From the NCBI GenBank assembly GCA_027486585.1, contig JAIXOU010000100.1, positions 186,001-250,000 on the forward strand: DNA of 64,000 nucleotides, in the 5' to 3' direction. This stretch comes from Verrucomicrobiaceae bacterium (GTDB taxonomy: Bacteria > Verrucomicrobiota > Verrucomicrobiia > Verrucomicrobiales > Verrucomicrobiaceae). The position numbers and the translations under genes are program-made. Of the stretch, positions 1 to 8,369 are shown piece after piece. The notes below the pieces were generated by a model. It made no database searches. It worked only from the letters and a program-made list of their open reading frames with translations, and was not told the origin of the DNA. The stretch's first letter is position 1, and each line of letters opens with the position of its first letter.

Positions 1-704
1 TTCAGTTTGATGTCGTCTGGCCAGACTGCCCCCTGCTCGACCCAGCCTTTCAGCATGGCGATCTCTTCTTTCTTCAGCGGGCCACCACTTTTCTTGGGTG
101 GCATCAGGTCATCATCCTCAGCATCCAGCGTGGTCGAGTGATAGATGGCGCTCTTGGCAAGGTCGAAAGGAACGATGTTTGGAGCGTTTTCGCCGGTTTC
201 AAAAGCTTCCTTTTTGCTACTCAGAATCCAGTCACCCTTGGCTTTTTCAGGGTTATGGCAGCTGACACAGTTCTGCTCAAGAATGGGCTGAATGTGCTTC
301 ACAAAGTCGATGCGTGGTTTCACGGCCAAAGTCACACCAGCAGGCCAGTCAGCACCCTGCTCGATCCAGCCTTTGATGACTTCGATCTGGGTTTTATCCA
401 GCAGACCTTCTTTTTCCGGTGGCATGACCATTTCATCGTCATGCGGGAGAATCAGCGTCGTGTAGATGGCACTCTTCGTTGCATCTTTGGCAGTCAACCC
501 TGGGCCGTTTTCATTTCCCTTCATCATGTCTTCCTTCGTGTGCAGACGGAAGTCGCCTTTGTCTTTCTCAGCGCCATGGCAATGGGTGCAGGCTGCTTCG
601 AGTATGGGTTTCACTTGGTTGGAGAAATCCACTTTCTCTGCCGCTGGGGCGGAAAGGGCTGCTAGGGCCAAAAGGGCGGAACTGAGATAACGGTGATCAG
701 ACAT
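1..704 (-). CDS. Planctomycete-type cytochrome c domain protein (partial, 3' end outside window)
   Basis: The minus-strand frame opens with an ATG at 704 and stays open to the left edge (234 codons seen). It starts with a probable signal peptide (about residues 1-22, hydrophobic SSALLALAALSAPAA) and then has two tandem PSCyt1-like modules. Each has a CXXCH haem-binding motif (CTHCH at residue 39, CVSCH in the second), a 'KGD' strand and an 'MPP' loop, where a methionine could be the distal ligand. Such modules occur in exported proteins of Planctomycetes and Verrucomicrobia, often repeated or fused to DUF1549/DUF1553 or other domains. The role is probably periplasmic electron transfer or haem binding. 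The full length and any C-terminal fusion cannot be known here. The family call is firm, the function is not. Confidence 0.85.
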   Translation of the reverse strand, partial: MSDHRYLSSALLALAALSAPAAEKVDFSNQVKPILEAACTHCHGAEKDKGDFRLHTKEDMMKGNENGPGLTAKDATKSAIYTTLILPHDDEMVMPPEKEGLLDKTQIEVIKGWIEQGADWPAGVTLAVKPRIDFVKHIQPILEQNCVSCHNPEKAKGDWILSSKKEAFETGENAPNIVPFDLAKSAIYHSTTLDAEDDDLMPPKKSGGPLKKEEIAMLKGWVEQGAVWPDDIKL

Positions 705-804
705 GGAGAGAGGAGTTAACATGAAGACGGCTAGGTGGCAACAGTGGAACGTTTATTCGAGACTCATCGTGACGGGTGAAAAACGCCTTTTCCTTCATTC
801 GGAT

Positions 805-1143
805 TCAAAGAAAGACGATTCCGGCAACAATGACGCTGATGATGGCACAGACTAGGACTGCGCCTGCAGCCGCGTCTTTGGCTCGGCGGATGTGCTCGTC
901 GGGATCGGTGGTGATGCGGTCACAGAGAACTTCTAACGCGCTGTTCATGAGCTCGGCCATCCAGACGAGGCTGATGCAGCCGAGAATGGCACACCATTTC
1001 CAGGCAGTTAGGTTGACGGCGAAGCCAAGACTGACAACGCAGAGGGTGGCCAGTGCATGAATCCTCAAATTTCTCTGGGTGCGCAGTGCCCAGCCAATGC
1101 CGGCAAAGGCACAGCGAAAGCTGCGAAGCAGAGCAGAGACCAT
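805..1143 (-). CDS. dgkA: Diacylglycerol kinase / undecaprenol kinase family (DgkA)
   Basis: A small integral membrane kinase of about 112 residues that phosphorylates diacylglycerol or undecaprenol in the inner membrane, feeding lipid recycling. The sequence has the family pattern: an N-terminal amphipathic stretch with NLRIH, about three membrane helices, the catalytic signature AELMNSALE and a downstream AKDAAAGAVLV helix. Conserved acidic and Asn/Lys residues (E, N, E, D, K-D) are in the expected places. The ATG at 1143 lies 2 bases after the stop of the upstream gene. A GTG at 1149 would give a 4-base GTGA overlap and two more residues. Either start implies translational coupling with the upstream gene. 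Substrate preference (lipid or undecaprenol) cannot be read from the sequence. Confidence 0.9.
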   Translation of the reverse strand: MVSALLRSFRCAFAGIGWALRTQRNLRIHALATLCVVSLGFAVNLTAWKWCAILGCISLVWMAELMNSALEVLCDRITTDPDEHIRRAKDAAAGAVLVCAIISVIVAGIVFL

Positions 1144-1145
1144 GA

Positions 1146-2150
1146 TCACTTGGAATCAGGCTTATCAGCCTCACTGCTGATAGGCGTGGGGGATGACTGA
1201 TTGACCAATTGGCGTAACTGTTGGACCCAATTTGGGGCATCCGCGTGGCCGGGGTTTTCTTTGATGTTTTTCAGCATATCACCCATGGCATTGATGGCCG
1301 AGGGACCTTTTTCATAAAGGTAGGTGGCACGCTCCCAACGCAGAGCTGGAAGTTCATTTTGAAGCCAAAGCGCATGCTCAGGCACCGTCATGTTTTCTTT
1401 GCGGAAGGCGGCATCAGCCGTGATCCGCGAATCCCAGAGGGTGGGAAGGCTATCCTTGGCATCGGTTTCAGCCATTTTTAAAATCGTTTCGCTATACATG
1501 CCGCCGATTGCCGTCGGGTTGTTGCTCCAGCCTTCCCGTTCTAAGTATCGGTCTAATTGAAAGGCTTCTACCACGGGGCTGCCTTGATTGCACACACGAT
1601 TGATCATGGTTAAAGCACGGCCTTTGAGCTTAGGCGCAGAGGCGACGAGGTCTTGGATATAAGTTTGGAGCTTGGGCACCATCTTTTTAAAATCTTCCTC
1701 TTTGGCCTCATGGGCCTCTAAAGTCATGACGAGGTATCGCAAGCCGAGACGAATGCCCAGTGCGGGGTCACCCTCGTCGGTCGTGTCGGTGCCTTTGCCC
1801 TTGCCTCCCTCAAGTCGGCGCTCAAGCTGCTCAGCGCGCGCGCGGGCTTCGGCTTTGCTTTCTTCTTTGCGCTCACTGTTCACCACGAGTTCACATTCCG
1901 TGTAGAGCTTTTGTGCAGCGGCATCGCTGGCCATGCCATCATTGAGCTTTGCCATGATGGAGGCAAGGCTGGTGCCGCGCTTGGTCAGGATGTCTGCCTC
2001 TAAAACCTTGAGCTGGCCAAGAACACTGGTGACTTGTTGGTCGGTCAGTTTTGGCTTCTCAACCGCAGGTGGGATAACCTCTGGTGCTTGCGCATGGAGG
2101 GCGAGCGGCAGCAAGCTGGGGATGATCAGGAGTGACAGGTAAGTTTTCAT
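1146..2150 (-). CDS. Secreted protein of unknown function
   Basis: A 334-residue exported protein that I do not recognise. The ATG at 2150 is preferred over one 16 codons upstream because it begins directly with a signal peptide (MKTYLSLLIIPSLLPLALHA, then a likely AQA cleavage site). The mature part is mainly helical, with a charged, coiled-coil-prone stretch (ERKEESKAEARARAEQLERR) and a Gly/Lys/Asp-rich loop near the middle, and it ends in a Ser/Pro-rich tail. There is no membrane segment beyond the signal and no catalytic motif that I can name. The gene lies just upstream of dgkA, with start and stop nearly touching, so the two are probably co-transcribed. Confidence 0.7.
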   Translation of the reverse strand: MKTYLSLLIIPSLLPLALHAQAPEVIPPAVEKPKLTDQQVTSVLGQLKVLEADILTKRGTSLASIMAKLNDGMASDAAAQKLYTECELVVNSERKEESKAEARARAEQLERRLEGGKGKGTDTTDEGDPALGIRLGLRYLVMTLEAHEAKEEDFKKMVPKLQTYIQDLVASAPKLKGRALTMINRVCNQGSPVVEAFQLDRYLEREGWSNNPTAIGGMYSETILKMAETDAKDSLPTLWDSRITADAAFRKENMTVPEHALWLQNELPALRWERATYLYEKGPSAINAMGDMLKNIKENPGHADAPNWVQQLRQLVNQSSPTPISSEADKPDSK

Positions 2151-2243
2151 CAAAGAGGAAGGTTGGTGAAGATGAAACGGGCGATCTGTTGTTTTCATAG
2201 GGGATATTTTGCGATCTTACTGAATCAAAGTGAGTGGCAAAAG

Positions 2244-2735
2244 TTACAGCAACTTGCGCTGTTCCAATCCTAATTGGGCTCGACGATCTCGGCGCAATCG
2301 GAATTCCTCACGGAAGATGCGGTCGCTTCCTGCAACGCCGTATTCGACGCTGAGGATGATGAGCTGAGGCATGGCGTCTAAGGACAGCACCTGGAAAATG
2401 GGCACTCGTTTGCTGCGGAAAAAGGCGTGCAATGGAATGTGCGGATGAGCGGCATTCCAGAGCCAGCGTGCAGGGGGGAAGTCTTCGACCTCCGAGAGTG
2501 TCAGTAACACCTCGCGTACGAGCGACTCGCTGTTTTTCTTGAGTAATCTGGAAGCTGCACGCCGACTGGTCATTTGTTCCAAGAGTGCGGCCACTGGATT
2601 GAGGTGATCTTCTTCCATCTCGTCGATGATTTCCAGCGCGTGGAGCTTCATCGCCTCGCGGAATTCATCACGCGTCATTTGCCCGTTGTCGAGCATTTGG
2701 AAAAGTTGTCGTGGGCTAGTGGGTTGGGCGGGCAC
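2244..2735 (-). CDS. Conserved hypothetical protein
   Basis: A 163-residue soluble protein with a GTG start at 2735. The N-terminal half is acidic and helical (LFQMLDNGQMTRDEFREAMK, then IIDEMEEDHLNP) and the C-terminal half is basic (FREEFRLRRDRRAQLGLEQR). There is no signal peptide or membrane helix. I recognise no domain. Codon use and composition look like those of its neighbours, so I consider it a real gene. It is co-oriented with the dgkA pair and the AraC gene, with 45- and 59-base gaps. Confidence 0.6.
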   Translation of the reverse strand: MPAQPTSPRQLFQMLDNGQMTRDEFREAMKLHALEIIDEMEEDHLNPVAALLEQMTSRRAASRLLKKNSESLVREVLLTLSEVEDFPPARWLWNAAHPHIPLHAFFRSKRVPIFQVLSLDAMPQLIILSVEYGVAGSDRIFREEFRLRRDRRAQLGLEQRKLL

Positions 2736-2794
2736 GACTGTGATGGTAGCCTCCCAAACGCAGCACGCAAGTCCATGCCCAATCGACTTGAGGT

Positions 2795-3670
2795 TTAGGC
2801 CTGTTGTTCCTGCTCACGGAATTTGGATGGCGTGAGCTGGGTCATTTTTTTGAAGTCTTTGCTGAAGAAAAATTGGTCGCTGTAGCCGACTTGCCGGGCG
2901 ATTTCTTTGATGGCGTCATCGCTTTCAATGAGGCGATGCTTGGCCTGGTTGATACGCTCTCGTCGTAGCCAGTCGATTGGGCTCGTGCCAATCGCCGCTT
3001 TAAATTGGCGACTGAAGTGGCTCTCACTCATGCTGGCGAGTTGGGCCAACTCGACGACGCGAATCGGGGTATGGAAGTAAAGGCGCATCTTTTCCAAAGC
3101 CTTTTGCACAGGCATGGGTAGTTCTGGCTGGATCGACTCTGAATCTGAAAGGCGGGCATGGAAAATGAGCGCAATGATGGCAGTTACTGCGGCATTGATC
3201 AGGGCGGCATCGCTCGGTCGGTTGCCGACCATGTGCTGAAGGATCAGCTCAAATTCCTTTGAGGCTTTTTCTGGATCGATGTTCCGGATGACGGGCTGAG
3301 ATCTCATTTCCAGGAGGTTGGCCACTTTTTCCAAAGGCCTGCCTTCGACCCGTATCCAGTAGAGTTCCCAGGGCTGTTTGGCGTCGGATCCGTAGGCGTG
3401 CGGGTGATGGCAGTTCACCCAGACGAGGTCATTGGCCGATATTTCATGGCGTTTGCCATTCACTTGAATCCAGCCTTGGCCGGCTGTGCAAAAAATCAGC
3501 TCATGTCCGGGATAGGTTTCTCTTTGAATCCGGTGTTCAGGACCAGCCTTGAGTTGTCCACCACGGACGACGGAATAAAACAAGTCACGCTGCCACTCGG
3601 CAGGGGTGGCATATAAATTATGGATAAAGACGGTTTCCTCGACTGGATTTGTCATGATGGGATATGACAT
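2795..3670 (-). CDS. AraC-family transcriptional regulator with N-terminal cupin
   Basis: A 291-residue one-component regulator. Residues about 25-150 form an AraC_binding cupin-like sensor domain (GHELIFCTAGQGWIQVNGK, then WVNCHHPHAYG), which in this family usually binds a sugar or small ligand. Residues about 190-287 hold the two helix-turn-helix motifs of the AraC DNA-binding domain, including VVELAQLASMSESHFSRQFK and the signature AIKEIARQVGYSDQFFFSK. A second ATG five codons in (3655) is also possible. The gene is divergent from the HAD phosphatase, with 122 bases between, and no obvious sugar gene is adjacent. The regulator of uxaC is one conceivable role, but that is speculation. Confidence 0.9.
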   Translation of the reverse strand: MSYPIMTNPVEETVFIHNLYATPAEWQRDLFYSVVRGGQLKAGPEHRIQRETYPGHELIFCTAGQGWIQVNGKRHEISANDLVWVNCHHPHAYGSDAKQPWELYWIRVEGRPLEKVANLLEMRSQPVIRNIDPEKASKEFELILQHMVGNRPSDAALINAAVTAIIALIFHARLSDSESIQPELPMPVQKALEKMRLYFHTPIRVVELAQLASMSESHFSRQFKAAIGTSPIDWLRRERINQAKHRLIESDDAIKEIARQVGYSDQFFFSKDFKKMTQLTPSKFREQEQQA

Positions 3671-3792
3671 ACGGTCTGGATTAGCCGATTCCTACTCCTT
3701 TTTTATCATGGCGGGTGCCGTCTGATGCGGCTGAATTTTGTCATTCTGCTTTCATCTGTGTTTCTGCCGCTTAAAGGCAGGGGACTTAAATT

Positions 3793-4485
3793 ATGCCACG
3801 ACTTTTACTTTTCGATATTGATGGAACTTTGCTCGACACGGGTGGCGCTGGCGGGGCCTCCTTACTGGATGCTGCAGAAGAAATCTTTGGTGTTTCTCGG
3901 CATGAATTGCCACCTTTGGATCTAGCTGGCGCAACGGACGGCGGGGTGCTGCGGCGATTGTTTAACCAGGTCGGGCACGACTTTGTGCCTGAGGCGATGG
4001 AGGCTTATTTGACCTGTTACCTGGGGCATTTGAATCGTCGGCTTCAGCATGAAAGTTTTGCTGGGCAGACTTTGCCGGGCGTTGGTGCTCTGCTGGCTGC
4101 GCTTCATGCTCAAGGCGGCGCTGACATTGGCCTGCTCACGGGCAATGTGCGCCGTGGGGCGGAGCTGAAGCTGGCCCGTTTTGATCTAAGTTCATGGTTT
4201 GTGGACGGGGCCTTTGGCGATGATGCGGAGGATCGGAATCTGCTCGGGCCGGTGGCCATGCAGCGCATGTCGCAGGCGACGGGGCGTGAATATGCGGTGG
4301 AGGATGTGATCGTGATCGGTGATACGCCGAAAGACATTGCCTGTGCCCATGCCATCGGTGCGCGTTGCTTAGCCGTTGGGACGGGGCATTTTCAAGCGGA
4401 CGCACTGCGGATTCATCAGCCATGGCAGTGTTTGGATCATTTGTTAGAGACGGATCGGATCTGTGAGCTATTGCTAAAGGCATGA
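3793..4485 (+). CDS. HAD-superfamily phosphatase (phosphoglycolate-phosphatase-like)
   Basis: A 230-residue soluble hydrolase with the HAD motifs in order: motif I FDIDGTLLD (nucleophile D8, acid/base D10), motif II LLTGN, and motif IV GDTPKDIACAHAIGA (D177 and the following D). A helical cap lies between motifs I and II, as in subclass C1 Gph-like enzymes. It probably dephosphorylates a small phosphorylated metabolite; the substrate cannot be assigned. A purine-rich AGGGGA lies 8 bases before the ATG, one of the few Shine-Dalgarno-like sites here. Its stop overlaps the ATG of the next gene (ATGA), so it opens a translationally coupled three-gene operon with a cation transporter and birA. Confidence 0.88.
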   Translation: MPRLLLFDIDGTLLDTGGAGGASLLDAAEEIFGVSRHELPPLDLAGATDGGVLRRLFNQVGHDFVPEAMEAYLTCYLGHLNRRLQHESFAGQTLPGVGALLAALHAQGGADIGLLTGNVRRGAELKLARFDLSSWFVDGAFGDDAEDRNLLGPVAMQRMSQATGREYAVEDVIVIGDTPKDIACAHAIGARCLAVGTGHFQADALRIHQPWQCLDHLLETDRICELLLKA

Positions 4486-5390
4486 CGGCATCTTCCTCCA
4501 AATCCTCTTTTGCCATGAGGCTGTCTTTGGTCACTGGCTTTGTGATGCTGGTGCTGAAGATGGGTGCTTACTTACTGACTGGTTCAGCGGCGATTCTTGG
4601 GGATGCTGCCGAGTCGGTGGTGCATGTGGCGGCAGTTATTTTTGCTACATATAGCCTTTGGTTAGCTAGTCAGCCTGCGGATGAGGATCATCGCTATGGC
4701 CACAGTAAAATTTCATTTTTCTCTGCCGGTGTGGAAGGCGGGTTGATCGTTTTAGCGGCCGTCTTCATCATTTATGAATCGGTGCGCCGCTGGATTGCTG
4801 GGGCAGAGGTGGCTAACCTCAGTTCAGGTGTCTGGATCACGGTCCTAACCATTGTGATCAATGGCGTGCTTGGCTGGTATCTTTTGCGGACGGGTCGTGG
4901 CGGAAACTCACTCATTCTCGTTTCTAACGGAAAGCATGTCCTCACCGATTGCTGGACCAGCCTAGGTGCTTTGGTGGGTTTGGGATTGATGCATTTGACG
5001 GGCCAGGCCTGGTGGGATCCGGTGTGTGGATTGCTCATGGCCGGCAATATTCTTGTTTCTGGTTATGACTTGCTCCGGCAAAGTGTGATCGGTCTCATGG
5101 ATCACGCGGACCCGGCGGTGACGCTAGTTTTGGATCAGACTCTGGCCCGGGAAACAGCCAAGCATGGGGTGACCTTTCACGCTTTGCGTCATCGCAATTC
5201 GGGGCACGTACACTACGTGGACGTGCATTTTCTTTTCCCAGATGACATCTCTCTGCGTGAGGCTCACCGTACGGCGACAGAGATCGAATCTGCGGTGCAG
5301 CATAGCGTCGATCATCAGGTGCAGATCACCACGCATCTGGAGTGCGTGGGGGATCATGATGAGCTACATCCAGATGATCGATTGCCATGA
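4482..5390 (+). CDS. Cation diffusion facilitator (CDF) transporter
   Basis: A 302-residue inner-membrane metal-ion/proton antiporter with about six membrane helices and a short cytoplasmic C-terminal domain. Visible family marks are GDAAESVVHVAAV in helix 2 (the place of the usual SDALESxVNV), HRYGHSKISFF after helix 2, and HVLTDCWTSLGALVGLG in helix 5, which supplies the H-x3-D metal ligands. The C-terminal domain has the His-rich HALRHRNSGHVHYVDVHF. Helix 2 has H where many relatives have N, so metal specificity (Zn, Fe, Mn, Co) is not predictable. It overlaps both neighbours by ATGA, which suggests an operon, although the three functions are not obviously linked. Confidence 0.9.
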   Translation: MTASSSKSSFAMRLSLVTGFVMLVLKMGAYLLTGSAAILGDAAESVVHVAAVIFATYSLWLASQPADEDHRYGHSKISFFSAGVEGGLIVLAAVFIIYESVRRWIAGAEVANLSSGVWITVLTIVINGVLGWYLLRTGRGGNSLILVSNGKHVLTDCWTSLGALVGLGLMHLTGQAWWDPVCGLLMAGNILVSGYDLLRQSVIGLMDHADPAVTLVLDQTLARETAKHGVTFHALRHRNSGHVHYVDVHFLFPDDISLREAHRTATEIESAVQHSVDHQVQITTHLECVGDHDELHPDDRLP

Positions 5391-6181
5391 GTGCATTGAA
5401 TGCTGAAGGTCTCAATAACGCCTGTGCTCAAGAATCGTTACCCTGGCGTGTGCAGGTGGTCGATGAGGTGGGATCCACGAGCGACGAAGTGCGGAAGGCT
5501 GCCTTGGCGGGTGAGGATTCAGGGTTGATCCTGTTTGCCGAATCGCAGACGGCGGGGCGTGGGCGGCGGGACAACCGCTGGTCCTCTGCCAAAGGCAAAG
5601 ACTTCATGTTTTCTCTCTTGCTCAGACCCGAGGCTCCGATGGTCTTTTGGCCAAGACTGACCACTTTGGCAGCACTAGCCTTATGCCGTGCGGTGGAAAT
5701 CGAGTTGCCGCTGAAGCCTCAGATCAAGTGGCCCAATGATCTTTATCTCAATGATCGCAAGATCTGTGGTCTTTTGGCTGAAGCGGTCACGGTGAAAGGT
5801 GAGCTAGCCTTGGTTCTGGGGGTTGGGATGAATGTGAACAATCGCAAGTTCCCCTCAGAGTTGACCGGCCAAGCGACCTCGCTTTTGCAGGAGCTCAATG
5901 CACCCTCTGTTCGCGAGTTGGATCGCCAGTCATTGGCCATGACGATCTTGAAGCAGTTCAACACTCAGTTTCAGCGCATGGATCAGGGCTTTCATGAAGT
6001 CATCGCTGAGGTGCGAGTCCGCAGCTGGCTTTTAGGCCGCCAGATCCGCGCGACAGTTGACGGACGCGAGGTCTTTGGTCGTGCTTTGGATCTCAATGCT
6101 GAGGGTCATCTTGTGCTTGTTCTCCCAGATGGTTCACTCACGACGCTCAGTAGCGCGGAAGGCGTGCGCCAAGTCATGTGA
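5387..6181 (+). CDS. birA: Biotin--[acetyl-CoA-carboxylase] ligase
   Basis: A 264-residue biotin protein ligase that makes biotinyl-5'-AMP and transfers biotin to a carrier lysine, mainly on acetyl-CoA carboxylase. The catalytic core is clear: the biotin-binding loop AGRGRRDNRWSS (from about residue 57), the KWPNDLYLNDRKICGLL motif with the active-site lysine near residue 115, and a GVGMNVNN strand. A small C-terminal SH3-like domain follows (DGREVFGRALDLNAEGHL). There is no N-terminal winged helix-turn-helix, so this is a monofunctional enzyme rather than an Escherichia coli-type repressor. It is translationally coupled (ATGA) to the CDF gene. Confidence 0.95.
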   Translation: MSALNAEGLNNACAQESLPWRVQVVDEVGSTSDEVRKAALAGEDSGLILFAESQTAGRGRRDNRWSSAKGKDFMFSLLLRPEAPMVFWPRLTTLAALALCRAVEIELPLKPQIKWPNDLYLNDRKICGLLAEAVTVKGELALVLGVGMNVNNRKFPSELTGQATSLLQELNAPSVRELDRQSLAMTILKQFNTQFQRMDQGFHEVIAEVRVRSWLLGRQIRATVDGREVFGRALDLNAEGHLVLVLPDGSLTTLSSAEGVRQVM

Positions 6182-6278
6182 ACAAACATCTTTTGGAAGA
6201 TAACTGCTTCTTCAAAGAAAGACTGTGCGTTCCTTTGAGCTGCGCCAAGCTCTCTTGAACGACAAACCCTGAATCCTT

Positions 6279-6836
6279 ATGGCTGAAACTCCCTCCACTC
6301 GTGTCCTTCCCATCGCTTCCTATGCACCTGAATTTGAGCTTCCCGATGCTCATGGGCAATCGTTCACCTTGGATGATGTGCGTGGGCCGCGCGGACTTCT
6401 GGTGATGTTTGTCTGCAATCACTGTCCCTTTGTCGTGCATCTGGCAGAGGCTCTCAGTGCTTTTGCCAAAGAGGTCGATGGACTGGGAATCGGTGTCGTG
6501 GCGATCAACTCCAATGACACTCAAAACTACCCAGCGGATGCACCCGACAAAATGATCGAGTTCTCCGCTAAGTATGATTGGGCTTTCCCCTATTTGTTTG
6601 ACGAAGATCAGTCGGTGGCCAAGTCCTATGTAGCCGCCTGCACCCCGGATTTCTATCTTTTTGATGGCGAACTAAAGCTGGTTTACTGCGGACAGTTTGA
6701 TGCCTCACGTCCTCGGAACAGTGAGCCTGTCACGGGTGCGGACATGCGCACCGCAGTGACACGGATGCTGGCCAATGAGGGACCGCTGGAAAATCAACGG
6801 CCCAGCACAGGCTGCGGCATCAAGTGGAAAGTCTGA
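6279..6836 (+). CDS. Thioredoxin-fold protein (AhpC/TSA-like redoxin)
   Basis: A 185-residue cytoplasmic redoxin-like protein. It has the thioredoxin/AhpC fold pattern (PEFELPDAHGQSFTLDDVRG, then GLLVMFVCNHCPFV) with a CNHC pair at residues 46-49, a cis-Pro-region strand with CTPDFYLFDGELKLVYCG, and a C-terminal NQRPSTGCGIKWK that is typical of this subfamily. These proteins are annotated as peroxiredoxin-like or thioredoxin-family proteins; thiol-disulfide or peroxide chemistry is inferred from the fold and cysteines. The gene stands alone, 97 bases after birA and 9 bases from the end of the convergent uxaC. Confidence 0.88.
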   Translation: MAETPSTRVLPIASYAPEFELPDAHGQSFTLDDVRGPRGLLVMFVCNHCPFVVHLAEALSAFAKEVDGLGIGVVAINSNDTQNYPADAPDKMIEFSAKYDWAFPYLFDEDQSVAKSYVAACTPDFYLFDGELKLVYCGQFDASRPRNSEPVTGADMRTAVTRMLANEGPLENQRPSTGCGIKWKV

Positions 6837-6845
6837 AGTCAGTTT

Positions 6846-8258
6846 TTAGGACTTCACGAGGTCAAGGTAGGACTTGGCATTTGAGTAGCAGATGTTTCTC
6901 ACCATGCCACCGACCAGCGCATCATCGTTGGGGAGTAAGCCCGCTTCGACATCGTTGCCTAGCAGATTGCAAAGGGTGCGGCGGAAGTATTCATGGCGTG
7001 GGAAACTCATGAAGCTGCGGCTGTCCGTCAGCATGCCAATGAAACGGCTGAGTAGGCCCAGATTGCTCAGCGCATTGATCTGCCACTCCATGCCTTCTTT
7101 TTGATCCACAAACCACCAACCTGAGCCGAACTGCACTTTGCCTGGGGTTGTACCATCGGCAAAGTTACCCGCCATCGTGCCAAAGACATAGTTGTCCGCA
7201 GGGTTGACGTTGTAGAGAACCGTTTTTGGCAGGGCGTTTTCGTTATCCAGTGCGTCAAGGAAGCGGGAGAGATTTTCCGCTTGGGAATAGTCGCCAATGC
7301 TATCACAACCCACATCAGCCCCGATTTCACGAGCCAGGCGGGTATTGTTGTTCCTGACCGCACCGAGGTGTAGCTGCATGGTCCAGCCTTTCTTGGCATT
7401 GAGCCGACCGACATGCATCATCACATGAGTAGCCAGGGTCTCGATATCCTCCTGGTAAATCTTCCGCACATTAGAGCCACGATAGCGGTCAAAAATGCGT
7501 TGGGTAGATTTGGAGCTATCAAAATTAGCAAAAGCATGAGTCAACCCGTGGTCGCTCAGGCGGCAGCCGACACTGTGGAAAAAGTCGTGTCGTTTTTCGA
7601 GTGCCGTCAGCAGCTTATCAAAGCTGTTGATGTCCATGTTTGTTGCAGCACCGAGTTTGTCACACCAGGCATTCCAGGTGTTTGAGTCAGAGATAGCAAA
7701 GGCTTTGTCAGGACGGAAGGTCGGATAAACACCGATCTCAAAACCATCGGCGGCACATTTCTGATGCCAGGAAAGATCGTCTGTCGGGTCATCTGTCGTG
7801 CAGAGGGCCCGCACTTTTTGGGTCCGCAGAATATTGCGCACACTCATTTCGGGCTTGGCCAGGGCGGCTTCCGTTTGCTCCCAGATCTCAGGACCCGTTT
7901 TTTCGTTCAGCAGCGTATCGATCCCGAAATAGCGTTTCAGTTCGATGTGGGTCCAATGATAAAGTGGGTTACGAAGTGTTTGTGGCACCGTCGCTGCCCA
8001 AGCTAGGAATTTGTCGCGAGCTGTGGCGTTCCCTGTAATTAGGCGCTCTGGGATTCCATTGCAGCGCATAGCACGCCATTTGTAGTGATCTCCTTCTAAC
8101 CAAATTTCATGGATGTTCTTAAACTGGCGATCTTCTGCAATGTCCTTGGGTGGCAAATGATTATGATAGTCGATAATCGGCTCATCCTTAGCAAAGGTAT
8201 GATAGAGTCTCCGCGCTGCAGTGGTTGAAAGAAGGAAATCGTCTGTGATGAAGGCCAT
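6846..8258 (-). CDS. uxaC: Glucuronate isomerase
   Basis: A 470-residue enzyme that converts D-glucuronate to D-fructuronate (and galacturonate to tagaturonate), the first step of hexuronate breakdown. Length and sequence match the family end to end. The N-terminus carries the metal-site-like IIDYHNHLPPKDIAED; conserved blocks such as WHQKCAADGFEIGVYPTFRP, GWTMQLHLGAVRNNN and YNVNPADNYVFGTMAGNF follow, with SRFIGMLTDSRSFMSFPRHE near the C-terminus. The other uronate genes (uxaB, uxuA, kdgK) are not next to it. Isolated placement suggests either its own promoter in the 111-base divergent gap or scavenging of plant or algal uronates. Confidence 0.97.
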   Translation of the reverse strand: MAFITDDFLLSTTAARRLYHTFAKDEPIIDYHNHLPPKDIAEDRQFKNIHEIWLEGDHYKWRAMRCNGIPERLITGNATARDKFLAWAATVPQTLRNPLYHWTHIELKRYFGIDTLLNEKTGPEIWEQTEAALAKPEMSVRNILRTQKVRALCTTDDPTDDLSWHQKCAADGFEIGVYPTFRPDKAFAISDSNTWNAWCDKLGAATNMDINSFDKLLTALEKRHDFFHSVGCRLSDHGLTHAFANFDSSKSTQRIFDRYRGSNVRKIYQEDIETLATHVMMHVGRLNAKKGWTMQLHLGAVRNNNTRLAREIGADVGCDSIGDYSQAENLSRFLDALDNENALPKTVLYNVNPADNYVFGTMAGNFADGTTPGKVQFGSGWWFVDQKEGMEWQINALSNLGLLSRFIGMLTDSRSFMSFPRHEYFRRTLCNLLGNDVEAGLLPNDDALVGGMVRNICYSNAKSYLDLVKS

Positions 8259-8369
8259 ATTTAAAGATGTGAGATTGTTGTTTGTGAGTTACAGAATGTT
8301 TACTTTGGTAGAATGAACGATATTTTTCAGGATGCACATCAATACATTTGTAAGTAAAACTTCAGGTTT